Assembly: GCA_050248955.1 (NCBI GenBank)
Contig: JBFWRK010000009.1
Location: forward strand, 62,001 to 126,000
Direction: 5' to 3'
Length of the DNA: 64,000 bases
Origin: JBFWRK01 sp050248955
GTDB lineage: Bacteria; Actinomycetota; Acidimicrobiia; Acidimicrobiales; Ilumatobacteraceae
Below the pieces are notes generated by a model. It saw only the letters and a program-made list of their open reading frames with translations, did no database searches and was not told the DNA's origin. A program made the position numbers and the translations under genes. Shown piece by piece: positions 33,900 through 43,864 of the stretch. The first letter of the stretch is position 1. Every line of letters starts with the position of its first letter.

Positions 33900-34867
33900 A
33901 CGACGATCCCGTCACCGGTCGAGACTTCCACCACTCGCCGGTGATGGGCTCCGAGATCGTGCGGCTGTTCGCCGACGTACCAGCAGGCGTCATCGTCGAC
34001 GCCACGCTGGGCGGGGGTGGCCACGCGGCGTTGCTCCTCGCGGCGCGTCCCGATTGCAGCCTCTTGGGGCTCGATCGGGACCCTGCCGCGCTGACCGCCG
34101 CCGGGGCGAACCTCGCTCCCTTCGGCGATCGGGTGACGCTCCGCCACGCACGATTCGATCGCCTTGCGACCGTCATGACCGACCTCCGTCTTCCCCCTGT
34201 CTCCGGCGTCCTGTTCGACCTCGGCGTGTCGTCGCCCCAGCTCGACCGGGCCGAGCGCGGCTTCTCCTATCGCAACGAAGGTCCGCTCGACATGCGGATG
34301 GACCCGACCGAGCCGTGGTCGGCCGCCGATGTCGTCAACGGCTACTCCGTCGAGGAGCTCACGCGGATCCTGCTCGACCACGCCGACGAGCGGTTCGCCA
34401 ACCGCATCGCCCGCGCGATCGTCGCCGCCCGCCCCATCGAGTCGACGGCCGAGCTGGCAGCGGTCGTGCGCGATGCGATCCCGGCACCGGCACGCCGGCG
34501 AGGTGGGCATCCCGCGAAGCGGACGTTCCAGGCGATCCGCATCGAGGTGAACCGGGAGCTCGAGGTCCTCGCGCCGGCGATCGAGGCGGCCATCGATGCC
34601 ACGGCACCCGGTGGCCGCATCGCTGTACTCGCGTACCACTCCGGCGAGGACCGCATCGTCAAGGCGACCTTCCGCCAGGCAGCGACCGGCGGCTGCGAGT
34701 GCCCTCCCGGCCTGCCCTGCGCGTGCGGTGCCGTGCGGACGGTGCGCCTCGTGCGACCCGGCGCGGCGAAGCCGTCGAAGGCGGAGATCGAGACGAATCC
34801 TCGAGCGGAGTCGGCGCGCCTGCGGGCGGCCGAGAAGCTGGCGACGGCACCCGAACGGCAGGACTGA
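33896..34867 (+). CDS. rsmH: 16S rRNA (cytosine(1402)-N4)-methyltransferase
   Basis: 323 residues, S-adenosylmethionine-dependent. It methylates N4 of C1402 in the decoding centre. Motifs are HHSPVMGSEIV, the SAM-binding VDATLGGGGHAALLL, LGLDRDPAAL, FDLGVSSPQLDRAERGFSYR, and the late VLAYHSGEDRIVKATFR. A Cys cluster (CECPPGLPCACG) near residue 265 is common in actinobacterial members. The GTG at 33896 has GGAG 7 bases upstream and overlaps the preceding small frame. Confidence 0.95.
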   Translation: MNDDPVTGRDFHHSPVMGSEIVRLFADVPAGVIVDATLGGGGHAALLLAARPDCSLLGLDRDPAALTAAGANLAPFGDRVTLRHARFDRLATVMTDLRLPPVSGVLFDLGVSSPQLDRAERGFSYRNEGPLDMRMDPTEPWSAADVVNGYSVEELTRILLDHADERFANRIARAIVAARPIESTAELAAVVRDAIPAPARRRGGHPAKRTFQAIRIEVNRELEVLAPAIEAAIDATAPGGRIAVLAYHSGEDRIVKATFRQAATGGCECPPGLPCACGAVRTVRLVRPGAAKPSKAEIETNPRAESARLRAAEKLATAPERQD

Positions 34868-34877
34868 GGCGGACGCG

Positions 34878-35393
34878 ATGGCAGCTACGGCGACCAGGAT
34901 GAACGACGTCGCGTTGCGCGAGGTTCGCGCCGGCGCACGGCAGGAGGCGGCATCGCGCCGCGCGCCCGCCAAGAAGCGCCCGGAGCTCGTGGTGGTGCCG
35001 CGGTCGCGCCGCACGGTGCGCTTCGCCGCGCTGACCTTCACGATCGTGTTCGCGTTGATGCTCGCCCTCACGGTGTTCCAGACGCGGCTCGCCGAGAACC
35101 AGCTCGACATCGACCGCGCCGAGGAGGGCGTCGACATCGCCCGAGCCCGCTTCTCGGAGCTCCGCAAGGAGAACGCGTCGCTGCGTTCGCCGGAGCGCAT
35201 CGCCGCCGAGGCCGCGAAGCTCGGACTGGTGCCGGGACGTTCGAGCGCCTTCATCGTCGTCGACCCGGCCGTTGTCCAGATGGTCGCCGTCGCGGCGGGT
35301 GACGGGCTCGACCCGCAGGGAATCGGCGGCCTCGAGGATCCCTTCGAGGTGCACAAGCGGGTCAAGCGGGTCGTGAGCGGGGAGGCACCGTGA
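34878..35393 (+). CDS. ftsL: FtsL-like divisome protein (septum formation initiator family)
   Basis: 171 residues. A basic cytoplasmic start (~45 residues, many Arg/Lys), one membrane helix (VRFAALTFTIVFALMLALTVF), a coiled coil (TRLAENQLDIDRAEEGVDIARARFSELRKEN in two parts) and a carboxy extension of about 70 residues. FtsL bridges FtsQ/DivIC and the FtsWI synthase. Sequence similarity between FtsL proteins is always low, so position between rsmH and ftsI and topology carry the call. The ATG at 34878 is 10 bases after rsmH; its stop overlaps the ftsI start. Confidence 0.82.
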   Translation: MAATATRMNDVALREVRAGARQEAASRRAPAKKRPELVVVPRSRRTVRFAALTFTIVFALMLALTVFQTRLAENQLDIDRAEEGVDIARARFSELRKENASLRSPERIAAEAAKLGLVPGRSSAFIVVDPAVVQMVAVAAGDGLDPQGIGGLEDPFEVHKRVKRVVSGEAP

Positions 35394-37639
35394 AGCGGGG
35401 CAAGCCTGACGTCAGCCTGGGGAGCCGGTCCGGGGCGACACGCAGCGCGGCGAAGCGAGTGCCGGCAGCCATGTCGTCCGCCAGGCCGTCCGCCAAACCG
35501 GCCGCCAGGTCGTCCGCCAAGCCGGCCGCCAGGTCGTCCGCCAAGCCGGCAGCCAGGTCGTCCGCCAAGCCGGCGGCCGGTGCATCCGCCCGTACGTCCG
35601 GCCGCTCGTCCGCGACGCGCACGGCGGCGCCGGCCCGCGCAACTCGCCGCGCGCCAGCGGAACGCACTGCGGCAGGTCGTGACGTCCATGCCCACCATCG
35701 CACTGCCAGTGCTCACCGCCACGCCGGCGCGCCGAGTGGCCGCACGGCACCGGCATCGGCGCGGCGCGGCGCGACCGCAGCAGGGGCGAGGACCCGCCGC
35801 GGCGCCCCGGAGGCGACGCCGCTCCGCCGCCATGGTCGGGTCCGATCGACGCCGGCGAAGGGCCTGACCCGCCGCAACCGAGCGTCCGCCCGCTCGGCAT
35901 CGACGCCGTCGGTCTGGCGCGCCGGGCGTCCCCGTCGCCGTCTGCTCACGATCTTCTGGGTCGTCGCGCTCGTGCTGCTCGGCCTTCTCGGGCGGGTCGC
36001 GCTGCTGCAGACGGCCGAGTCCGACAAGTACGTCGCGTTCGGCGAAGCGCAGCGCACGAAGGAGGCCGAGCTCACCGCCGAGCGGGGTGTGATCTTCGAT
36101 CGCGACGGTGACGAGCTCGCGATCTCGGTCCCGGCGACGACGATCTTCGCCAACCCGAGCCTCGTCGTCGACCCGGCTGGCACGGCTGCCGCGCTCGGAC
36201 CGATGCTCGGCCTCACCCCCGACGAGCAGGCGTCCCTGGCGGCCGACCTCGCCAAGGACCGCCAGTTCGTCTACGTCGCCCGCCAGATCGACGACGTCAC
36301 CGCCGAGGCGATCCAGAACCTCGATCTCGCCGGCGTCGGCTGGTACGACGAGCCGACCCGGGTGTTCCCCGCCGGCGACCTCGCCCGCGGGGTGCTCGGC
36401 CGGACCGACGTCGACGGTCGGGGCATCGGCGGGCTCGAGAAGCAGTTCGACGCCGAGCTCACGGGCGAGCCCGGCAAGCTCGTGCGCGAGCGCGACGGCG
36501 ACGGCCGCTCGATCCCGATGGGCAAGCGGATCCTGGAGCAGGCCGTGCCCGGTGACGATCTCGTGCTCAGCATCTCCCGACCGATCCAGTTCGCCGCCGA
36601 ACAGGCGCTGATGGAGAAGGTCAACGAGATCGGCGCGCGCGGCGCCACTGCGATCGTGATGGACACGGCGACCGGCGAGATCTACGCCATGGCCAGCGTG
36701 CGACGGGACAAGGAGAGCGGCGAGGTCCACGTCTCGTCGGCGAACATCGCCGCCGTCGACGCCTACGAGCCGGGCTCGGTGGCGAAGGTCATCACCGTCT
36801 CCGGCGCGCTCAACGAGGGCACGGTGACACCCGAGACGACGTTCGACGTGCCGGGCGAGAAGCTCTTCTACGACACCGTGCTCCACGACGCGACCCAGCA
36901 CGGGCTCGAGACGATGACGGTGGCGCGGATCCTCGCGAAGTCGTCGAACCTCGGCACGGTCGCCGTCTCGCAGTCGATGGGTGAGGCGAAGCAGGAGGAG
37001 TACATGCGAGCGTTCGGCCTCGGCGCCCGCAGCGACCTCGGCTTCCCCGGTGAGAGCACGGGGATCCTGCGGCCACACGAGGAGTGGCGGGGGACCGAGC
37101 GGGTGACCGTGGCCTACGGTCAGGGCGTGGCCGCCACGGCGATCCAACTCATCGGCGCCGTCAACACGATCGCCAACGATGGGACCTACGTGGCGCCCAA
37201 GCTCGTTCGCTCGACGATCGACGAGCGCGGTGAGGAGCACTCGACGCCGGCTTCGCCATCGCACGAGGTGATCCGCCCCGAGATCGCCGAGCAGATGAAC
37301 CTCATCATGCGCAACGTGATCTGCGCCGGCACCGCCTCACGGGCGAAGGTTCCCGGGTTCACGATCGCCGGCAAGACCGGCACCGGTTACAAGGCCCAGC
37401 CGAACGGCACCTACTTCGACGAGGACGGCAACAAGGCGTACTACGCGTCGTTCGTCGGCTTCCTGCCCGCAGAGGCGCCGCGGGTGACCATCCTCGTGTC
37501 GATCGACGAGCCACCCGCGAGCGGTCCCCGCTACGGCGGCGACACGGCGGCGCCGGTCTTCACGAAGATCGCCGAGGTCGCGATCAACCAGCTCGACATC
37601 GAGCCGCCGACGGCCAGTGGCGGTTGTCCCGAGACGTGA
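35390..37639 (+). CDS. ftsI: Septal peptidoglycan transpeptidase (class B PBP, FtsI/PBP3)
   Basis: 749 residues, longer than the usual ~600. An Ala/Arg/Lys/Ser-rich cytoplasmic tail of ~183 residues, including SAKPAARS repeats, precedes one membrane helix (LLTIFWVVALVLLGLLGRVALL). The dimerisation domain (ERGVIFDRDGDELAISV) and transpeptidase follow: active-site Ser in GSVAK, SSN motif in AKSSNLGTVAVSQ, and KTG in IAGKTGTGYKAQ. It crosslinks septal peptidoglycan together with FtsW. There are no PASTA domains. The GTG overlaps the ftsL stop (GTGA). Within the tail, codon bias is odd between about 35640 and 35760. Confidence 0.92.
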   Translation: MKRGKPDVSLGSRSGATRSAAKRVPAAMSSARPSAKPAARSSAKPAARSSAKPAARSSAKPAAGASARTSGRSSATRTAAPARATRRAPAERTAAGRDVHAHHRTASAHRHAGAPSGRTAPASARRGATAAGARTRRGAPEATPLRRHGRVRSTPAKGLTRRNRASARSASTPSVWRAGRPRRRLLTIFWVVALVLLGLLGRVALLQTAESDKYVAFGEAQRTKEAELTAERGVIFDRDGDELAISVPATTIFANPSLVVDPAGTAAALGPMLGLTPDEQASLAADLAKDRQFVYVARQIDDVTAEAIQNLDLAGVGWYDEPTRVFPAGDLARGVLGRTDVDGRGIGGLEKQFDAELTGEPGKLVRERDGDGRSIPMGKRILEQAVPGDDLVLSISRPIQFAAEQALMEKVNEIGARGATAIVMDTATGEIYAMASVRRDKESGEVHVSSANIAAVDAYEPGSVAKVITVSGALNEGTVTPETTFDVPGEKLFYDTVLHDATQHGLETMTVARILAKSSNLGTVAVSQSMGEAKQEEYMRAFGLGARSDLGFPGESTGILRPHEEWRGTERVTVAYGQGVAATAIQLIGAVNTIANDGTYVAPKLVRSTIDERGEEHSTPASPSHEVIRPEIAEQMNLIMRNVICAGTASRAKVPGFTIAGKTGTGYKAQPNGTYFDEDGNKAYYASFVGFLPAEAPRVTILVSIDEPPASGPRYGGDTAAPVFTKIAEVAINQLDIEPPTASGGCPET
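35488..35583 (+). repeat. 24-base tandem repeat encoding SAKPAARS in ftsI
   Basis: Units start at 35488, 35512, 35536 and 35560; the first three are nearly identical and the fourth diverges at its end. The unit is a multiple of three, so copy-number change keeps the frame. It encodes the basic linker of FtsI. Confidence 0.9.
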
Positions 37640-39077
37640 TGGCCGACCGACCGAGCCCGACGCTGGAGGACGTCATCCAGCGGCTGAACACCCCGGGCCG
37701 CGCACGCGTCGAGGTGACCGGCGTGCACGGTGACGTGCTGACCCGCGTCTGCGCGGTCACGCACGACTCGCGCGCGGTGACGCCGGGATCGCTGCTGTGC
37801 TGCATCCGCGGGTCGTCCGCCGACGGACACGGCTTCGCCGCGGAGGCCGCCGAGCGCGGCGCGGCCGCGCTGCTCGTGGACCACGTCCTCGACATCGGAC
37901 TCGCGCAGATCGTGGTCGACGACACCCGTGTCGCCGCGGGTCCCGTGGCGAGCGCGGTGCTCGGCGATCCGAGCGAGCAGCTCACCGTCGTCGGTGTCAC
38001 CGGGACGAACGGCAAGACGACGACCACCCATCTCCTCGCGGCGATCTTCGAGGCGGCCGGATGGCCGACCGGCATCATCGGCACGCTCTCGGGCAGCAAG
38101 ACGACCCCGGAGGCGCCGGAGCTGCAGACGTTGCTGGCCACCTTTCGTGACGACGGCAGGCGCGCGGTCGTGATGGAGGTCTCCTCGCACGCGTTGGCGC
38201 TCCACCGGGTCGACGGCACGCGCTTCGCGGCAGCGGTGTTCACGAACCTCGGCCGCGACCACCTCGACCTCCATGGCTCCGAGGAGCGCTACTTCGCCGC
38301 GAAGGCGCGGCTCTTCGAACCGCAGTTCACCGCGCTCGGCATCGTGAACCTCGACGACGTGCGTGGGCAGCTGCTCGCCGACGTCGCCACGATCGCACTC
38401 GTCGGCTACGGGCTCGCCGACGCGGTCGATCTCGTCGTGCAGGCGGACCGGCACTCGTTCCGCTGGCGCGGCAGGGACGTGGTCGTGCCGCTCGGTGGAC
38501 GGTTCAACGTCTCGAACTCGCTCGCCGCGGCGACGGCCGCGGAGGCGCTCGGCATCGACGTCGATGTGATCGTCGCCGGGCTCGCGACGGTCACGCCCGT
38601 GCCGGGACGCTTCGAGGCCGTCGCCGCGGGGCAACCGTTCCACGTCGTCGTCGACTACGCACACACGCCTGACGGCCTGCAGGTCGCCCTGGAGAGCGCC
38701 CGCGAGACCGTCGCCGGCGGACGCGTCATCGTGGTGTTCGGATGCGGCGGCGATCGTGATGCGGAGAAGCGGCCGCTCATGGGGCGTGTCGCCGCCGAGC
38801 TCGCCGACGTCGTCATCGTCACGTCCGACAACCCTCGGTCGGAGGAGCCGCTCGACATCATCGCGGCCGTGCTCCGCGGGGTGCCCGACGAGTACCTTCG
38901 ATCCGTCACCTCGGAGCCCGACCGCCGGGTCGCCATCGAGGAGGCCCTCGGGGCAGCTCGTCCCGGGGACATGGTGGTCATCGCCGGCAAGGGTCACGAG
39001 GCCACCCAGACCATCGGTGCTGCTGTCCTGCCGTTCGACGACCGGGCAGTGGCCCGGGAACTCCTGGAGCAGCTCAC

Positions 39078-39081
<4 letters not shown>
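37639..39081 (+). CDS. murE: UDP-N-acetylmuramoyl-tripeptide synthetase (meso-diaminopimelate adding)
   Basis: 480 residues, cytoplasmic Mur ligase. It has ATP motif VGVTGTNGKTTTTHLL, the carbamylated-Lys region in GSEERYFAAKARLF, and the third-residue selector DNPRSEEP, which marks enzymes that add meso-diaminopimelate and not lysine. The FGCGGDRDAEKRPLMG segment is also typical. The ATG at 37639 shares one base with the ftsI stop (a GTG three bases earlier is possible). Its own stop overlaps the mraY start, leaving no room for murF, which usually follows. Confidence 0.95.
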
Positions 39082-40129
<1,048 letters not shown>

Positions 40130-40133
<4 letters not shown>

Positions 40134-41482
40134 CCGCAGGTCGCGCACTCGTGTACGGCATGGCGATCGCCGGCGAGGCAACCGCCCGTGCGCTGTCCGC
40201 GCGCGGGTGGGACGTCGTCGTCGCCGACGACCGTCCGACCGACGCCGGCCGGGCAGCCGCCGCATCGCTCGGCGCGCGCTACGTCGAGGCGCCGTCGCCC
40301 GCGGAGCTGCCGGTGGCCCTGGAGGGGATCGACCTCGTATCGCCTAGCCCCGGCGTGCCCGAGACGCATCCGGTGTTCGCCGCCGCGGCGGGCGCCGGCA
40401 TCCCGGTGCGCAGCGAGATCGACCTGGCGTGGGAGTGGGAGCAGGCACGGCCCGGTGGGCCACGGCCGATGCTCGCGGTCACGGGCACGGACGGCAAGAC
40501 CACGACGACCTTGATGATCGTCGAGATGCTCGAGGCCTCCGGCTGCTCCGCGATCGATGCCGGCAACACCGACACACCGCTCGTCGCCGCCATCGATCTC
40601 GACGTCGACGCGTTCGTCGTCGAGTGCACGAGCTTCCGGCTCGCCGCGACCACGTGCTTCCGGCCGGACGCGGCAGTTTGGTTGAACCTGGCAGAGGACC
40701 ACCAGGACTGGCACGTCTCGATGTCGTCGTACCGTGCCGCGAAGGCGCGGATGTGGCGGTTCCAGGGCGAGGGCGACGTCGCGGTCGGGTTCGCTCCCGA
40801 CCTGGCTGTGATGGAGGAGCTCGCCGCCGCGCCGGCATCGGTGCACCGCACGTTCGGGCTGTCGGGCGCCGACTACCGGCTCGAGGGGGATCGGCTCGTC
40901 GGTCCGTCCGGCGAGATCGCACCGATCGCCGGCATGCGCCGCGCGCTGCCGCACGACATCACGAACGCGCTCGCCGCGAGCGCGCTCGTCCTCGAGACGC
41001 GGCTGGGCACGAACGAGGGGATCGCGGCCGCGCTCGCGTCGTTCGTGGGCGCGCCGCACCGGATCCAGCTCGTCGGCAACGACGGCGCGGTGCGCTTCTA
41101 CGACGACTCGAAGGCGACCACGCCGCACGCCGCGCTCACGGCCATCCGAGCGTTCGATCACGTGGTGCTGATCGCCGGTGGCAAGAACAAGGGCCTCGAC
41201 CTCAGCCCGATGGGCTCCGAGCCCGAGCGGATGCGGGCCGTGGTGGCAATCGGCGCCGCAGCGGACGACATCGGCGCCGTGTTCGAGGCGACGTGCCCGG
41301 TGCTCACCGCGTCCTCGATGGACGACGCGGTCGCGGTCGCGCGGGGTGCGGCGGCCACCGGCGACGTCGTGCTGCTGTCGCCGGGATGCGCGAGCTACGA
41401 CTGGTACAGCGGGTATCCCGCCCGGGGCGAGGACTTCGCGCGGGCCGTGCGGGAGCTCGTCGGCGGGAAGCAGGAGGACTGA
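40130..41482 (+). CDS. murD: UDP-N-acetylmuramoylalanine-D-glutamate ligase
   Basis: 450 residues, Mur ligase. The amino Rossmann domain starts GRALVYGMAIAGEATARAL. The ATP loop reads AVTGTDGKTTTTLM (Asp where many have Asn). AEDHQDWHVSMSSYRAAKARMW includes the carbamylated-Lys region, and the carboxy domain has YDDSKATTPHAALTAI and LIAGGKNKGLDLSPM. It adds D-glutamate to UDP-MurNAc-L-Ala. The ATG at 40130 overlaps the mraY stop (ATGA). Confidence 0.94.
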
Positions 41483-41483
41483 G

Positions 41484-42752
41484 ATGGCCCAGGCAGGCAC
41501 GCTCGTCGCGGAGCGGCGGCGACAGGTTGCGGAGCGCACGGCGGCTCGGCGAGGCAAGCCGTCGGCGACGCGCCGGCAGATCCAGCGGCAGCCGGCCGCC
41601 CGCGCCACTGCGGCGCGGCGCACGATCCGGCAGCCGCTCGCCCCGGCGCTCGGCCCGCCGCCCGTCTCGTACTACGTCATCGCGACCATCGTCGCCGTGC
41701 TCACGACGCTCGGGCTCGTGATGGTCCTCTCGGCATCGTCGGTGACGTCGTTCCACCGCGGCTTGTCTCCCTGGCGGTACTTCTCGAAGCAGGTGATGTG
41801 GTCCGGCCTCGGCGCGATCGCGTTGATCACGACCGTGCGCGTCCCGTACCAGCGCTGGCGCACGTGGGTGACGCCGCTCCTCGTGGCCTGCTACCTGCTG
41901 ATGCTGCTGCCGTTCGTGCCCGGCCTCGGCGTGCCCGTCGGCGGCGCCCGCGCCTGGGTGCAGCTCGGCCCGATCGGCTTCCAGCCGTCGGAGTTCCTGA
42001 AGCTCGCCGTGCTGCTCTACTGCGCCGACCTGCTGACCAAGCGAGAGGACCGCATGCACCTCGTGCGCGAGACGCTGTGGCCATGCCTCGCCGTGCTCGT
42101 CGTGTCGGGGATGTTCATGCTCGCCCAGGGCGACCTCGGCTCTGCGATCGTCCTCGGCGCGCTCGTGCTCGCCGTCGTGTTCATCGGCGGCACGCCGCTG
42201 ATCCCGCTCGCCGGCGTGGCCGGGGCGCTCGGCCTGACATCGCTCGCGTTCGTGATGAGCACGGACTATCGGCGCGAGCGCTGGACAGCGTTCCTCGACC
42301 TCGCGTCGACCCGGGAGAAGGGCGGCTGGCAGGTGTGGCAGTCGCTCGTCGGCATCGCCGACGGCGGCATCACCGGTGTCGGCGTCGGCGCCAGCCGGGC
42401 GAAGTGGGGCTACCTGCCGCTCGCCCACTCGGACTTCATCTTCGCGATCATCGCCGAGGAGCTCGGCCTCATCGGTGTCGTCGCCGTGCTCGGCGCGTTC
42501 TTGCTGCTCGCGTTCTTCGGTATCCAGATCGCGCTCGCGGCAGCCGACCGCTTCGGCATGCTGCTCGCCGGTGGCATCACGGCTTGGCTCATCGTGCAGA
42601 CGATCGTCAACGTCGGCGGCGTCACGGGCATGATGCCGCTCACCGGCCTGACGCTGCCGTTCCTGTCGTTCGGCGGCAGTTCGCTGCTCGCCTCGATGAC
42701 GGCGATGGGGTTGCTCCTCAACGTCGCGCGCAGCTCCTCGCCGGCGACATGA
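41484..42752 (+). CDS. ftsW: Septal lipid II polymerase FtsW (SEDS family)
   Basis: 422 residues, ten membrane helices. A basic cytoplasmic tail of ~58 residues (RRRQVAERTAARRGK and similar) precedes the first helix. SEDS hallmarks are GARAWVQLGPIGFQPSEFLKL, the long extracellular loop with YRRERWTAFLDL, HSDFIFAIIAEELG (catalytic-region Asp) and the terminal LPFLSFGGSSLL. It polymerises glycan strands at the septum with FtsI. The ATG at 41484 is one base after the murD stop, with GCAGGAGG-like text upstream. Confidence 0.94.
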   Translation: MAQAGTLVAERRRQVAERTAARRGKPSATRRQIQRQPAARATAARRTIRQPLAPALGPPPVSYYVIATIVAVLTTLGLVMVLSASSVTSFHRGLSPWRYFSKQVMWSGLGAIALITTVRVPYQRWRTWVTPLLVACYLLMLLPFVPGLGVPVGGARAWVQLGPIGFQPSEFLKLAVLLYCADLLTKREDRMHLVRETLWPCLAVLVVSGMFMLAQGDLGSAIVLGALVLAVVFIGGTPLIPLAGVAGALGLTSLAFVMSTDYRRERWTAFLDLASTREKGGWQVWQSLVGIADGGITGVGVGASRAKWGYLPLAHSDFIFAIIAEELGLIGVVAVLGAFLLLAFFGIQIALAAADRFGMLLAGGITAWLIVQTIVNVGGVTGMMPLTGLTLPFLSFGGSSLLASMTAMGLLLNVARSSSPAT

Positions 42753-43864
42753 TCGGGACGGCGGGCTGCTTCGCCGTCGTCACCGGTGGCGGGACCTCCG
42801 GCCACGTCCTGCCCGCACTGGCGATCGCCGAAGGGCTCGTTGCCGCCGGCCACGATCCGCCGTCGATCCACTACGTCGGCGCGCGGCGGGGCATCGAGAC
42901 CCGGCTGCTACCGCCGACCCCGTTCCCGCACACCTTCCTCGACGTGATCGGCCTGCAGCGTCGCCTCGCTGCCTCGAACCTGGTCTTCCCGCTCAAGCTC
43001 GCCGGCGCCACCGCGACGGCGTTCCGGCTCCTGCGTCGCCTCCGGCCGGAGGTCGTCGTGTCCGTCGGCGGGTACGCCAGCCTGCCGGCGGTGATCTCGG
43101 CATGGCTGTTGCGGATCCCGATCGTCGTCGTCAGCTACGACCGCCGTCCCGGGCAGTCGAGCCGGCTGGCTGCTCGCATCGCCGCGGCGAGCGCGGTGGC
43201 GTTCCCTGACGCTTCTCTTCCTCGGGCGAGGTACACGGGCGCGCCCCTGCGGCAGTCGATCCTGGCCGTCGATCCGAGCCGCGATCGTGACGCGGCCCGG
43301 CGCGCCCTGGACCTGCCGCTGGACCGCTTCGTGGTCGTCGTCGTGGGAGGTTCTTTGGGCTCGGGGGTCCTCAACGACGCCGTGTCCGGGTTGGTCGATC
43401 GGTGGTCGGACCGGCGCGACCTCGCCGTGCGTCACATCGTCGGTGAGCGGTTCCTCGGCCGGGCAGCGTCCGCTCGGGGCGGCGACACGGGCATCCTGTA
43501 CCAGGTGATCGGATACGAGGAGGAGATGCCGCTGGTGTACGCGGCGGCCGACGTGGTCGTGGCGCGGGCGGGGGCGAGCACGATCGCCGAGCTCGCCGCA
43601 GTGGGCGTGCCGGCGATCCTCGTCCCGTGGGCGGGCGCTGCCGAGGACCACCAGACGGCGAACGCGAACGCGCTCGGTGAGCCGGGTGCAGCAATCGTCG
43701 TCCCCGAGGCCGAGCTCTCCGGCGAACGGCTCCTCGCCGAAGTGGACGCGCTCGCCGGTGATCCTGCACGGCTCGCGGCGATGGCCCGGATCGCCCGGTC
43801 CCTGGGTGAGGTCCATCGCAGCAACGGGCTCGTCCGTCTCGTCGAAGAGGTGGCCACTCGGTGA
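42749..43864 (+). CDS. murG: UDP-N-acetylglucosamine transferase MurG, variant acceptor loop
   Basis: 371 residues, GT-B fold, peripheral on the inner membrane, converting lipid I to lipid II. It has glycine-rich loop VVTGGGTSGHVLPALAIAEG, VVSVGGYASLPAVISAWL, VVVVGGSLGSGVLND and the donor-site VVARAGASTIAELAAVGVPAILVPW with AEDHQTANA. In most MurG proteins the segment after the SxGGYxS motif reads HEQNxxxGxxN; here it reads SYDRRPGQSSR. The NPVR motif is also changed (YTGAPLRQ). Position and all other motifs still make MurG by far the best call. The ATG overlaps the ftsW stop (ATGA). Confidence 0.9.
   Translation: MIGTAGCFAVVTGGGTSGHVLPALAIAEGLVAAGHDPPSIHYVGARRGIETRLLPPTPFPHTFLDVIGLQRRLAASNLVFPLKLAGATATAFRLLRRLRPEVVVSVGGYASLPAVISAWLLRIPIVVVSYDRRPGQSSRLAARIAAASAVAFPDASLPRARYTGAPLRQSILAVDPSRDRDAARRALDLPLDRFVVVVVGGSLGSGVLNDAVSGLVDRWSDRRDLAVRHIVGERFLGRAASARGGDTGILYQVIGYEEEMPLVYAAADVVVARAGASTIAELAAVGVPAILVPWAGAAEDHQTANANALGEPGAAIVVPEAELSGERLLAEVDALAGDPARLAAMARIARSLGEVHRSNGLVRLVEEVATR

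Noticed and set aside
35488..35583. Regular 24-base repeats as a possible CRISPR array.
   Set aside because: The units are directly tandem without spacers and encode an in-frame protein repeat of FtsI.
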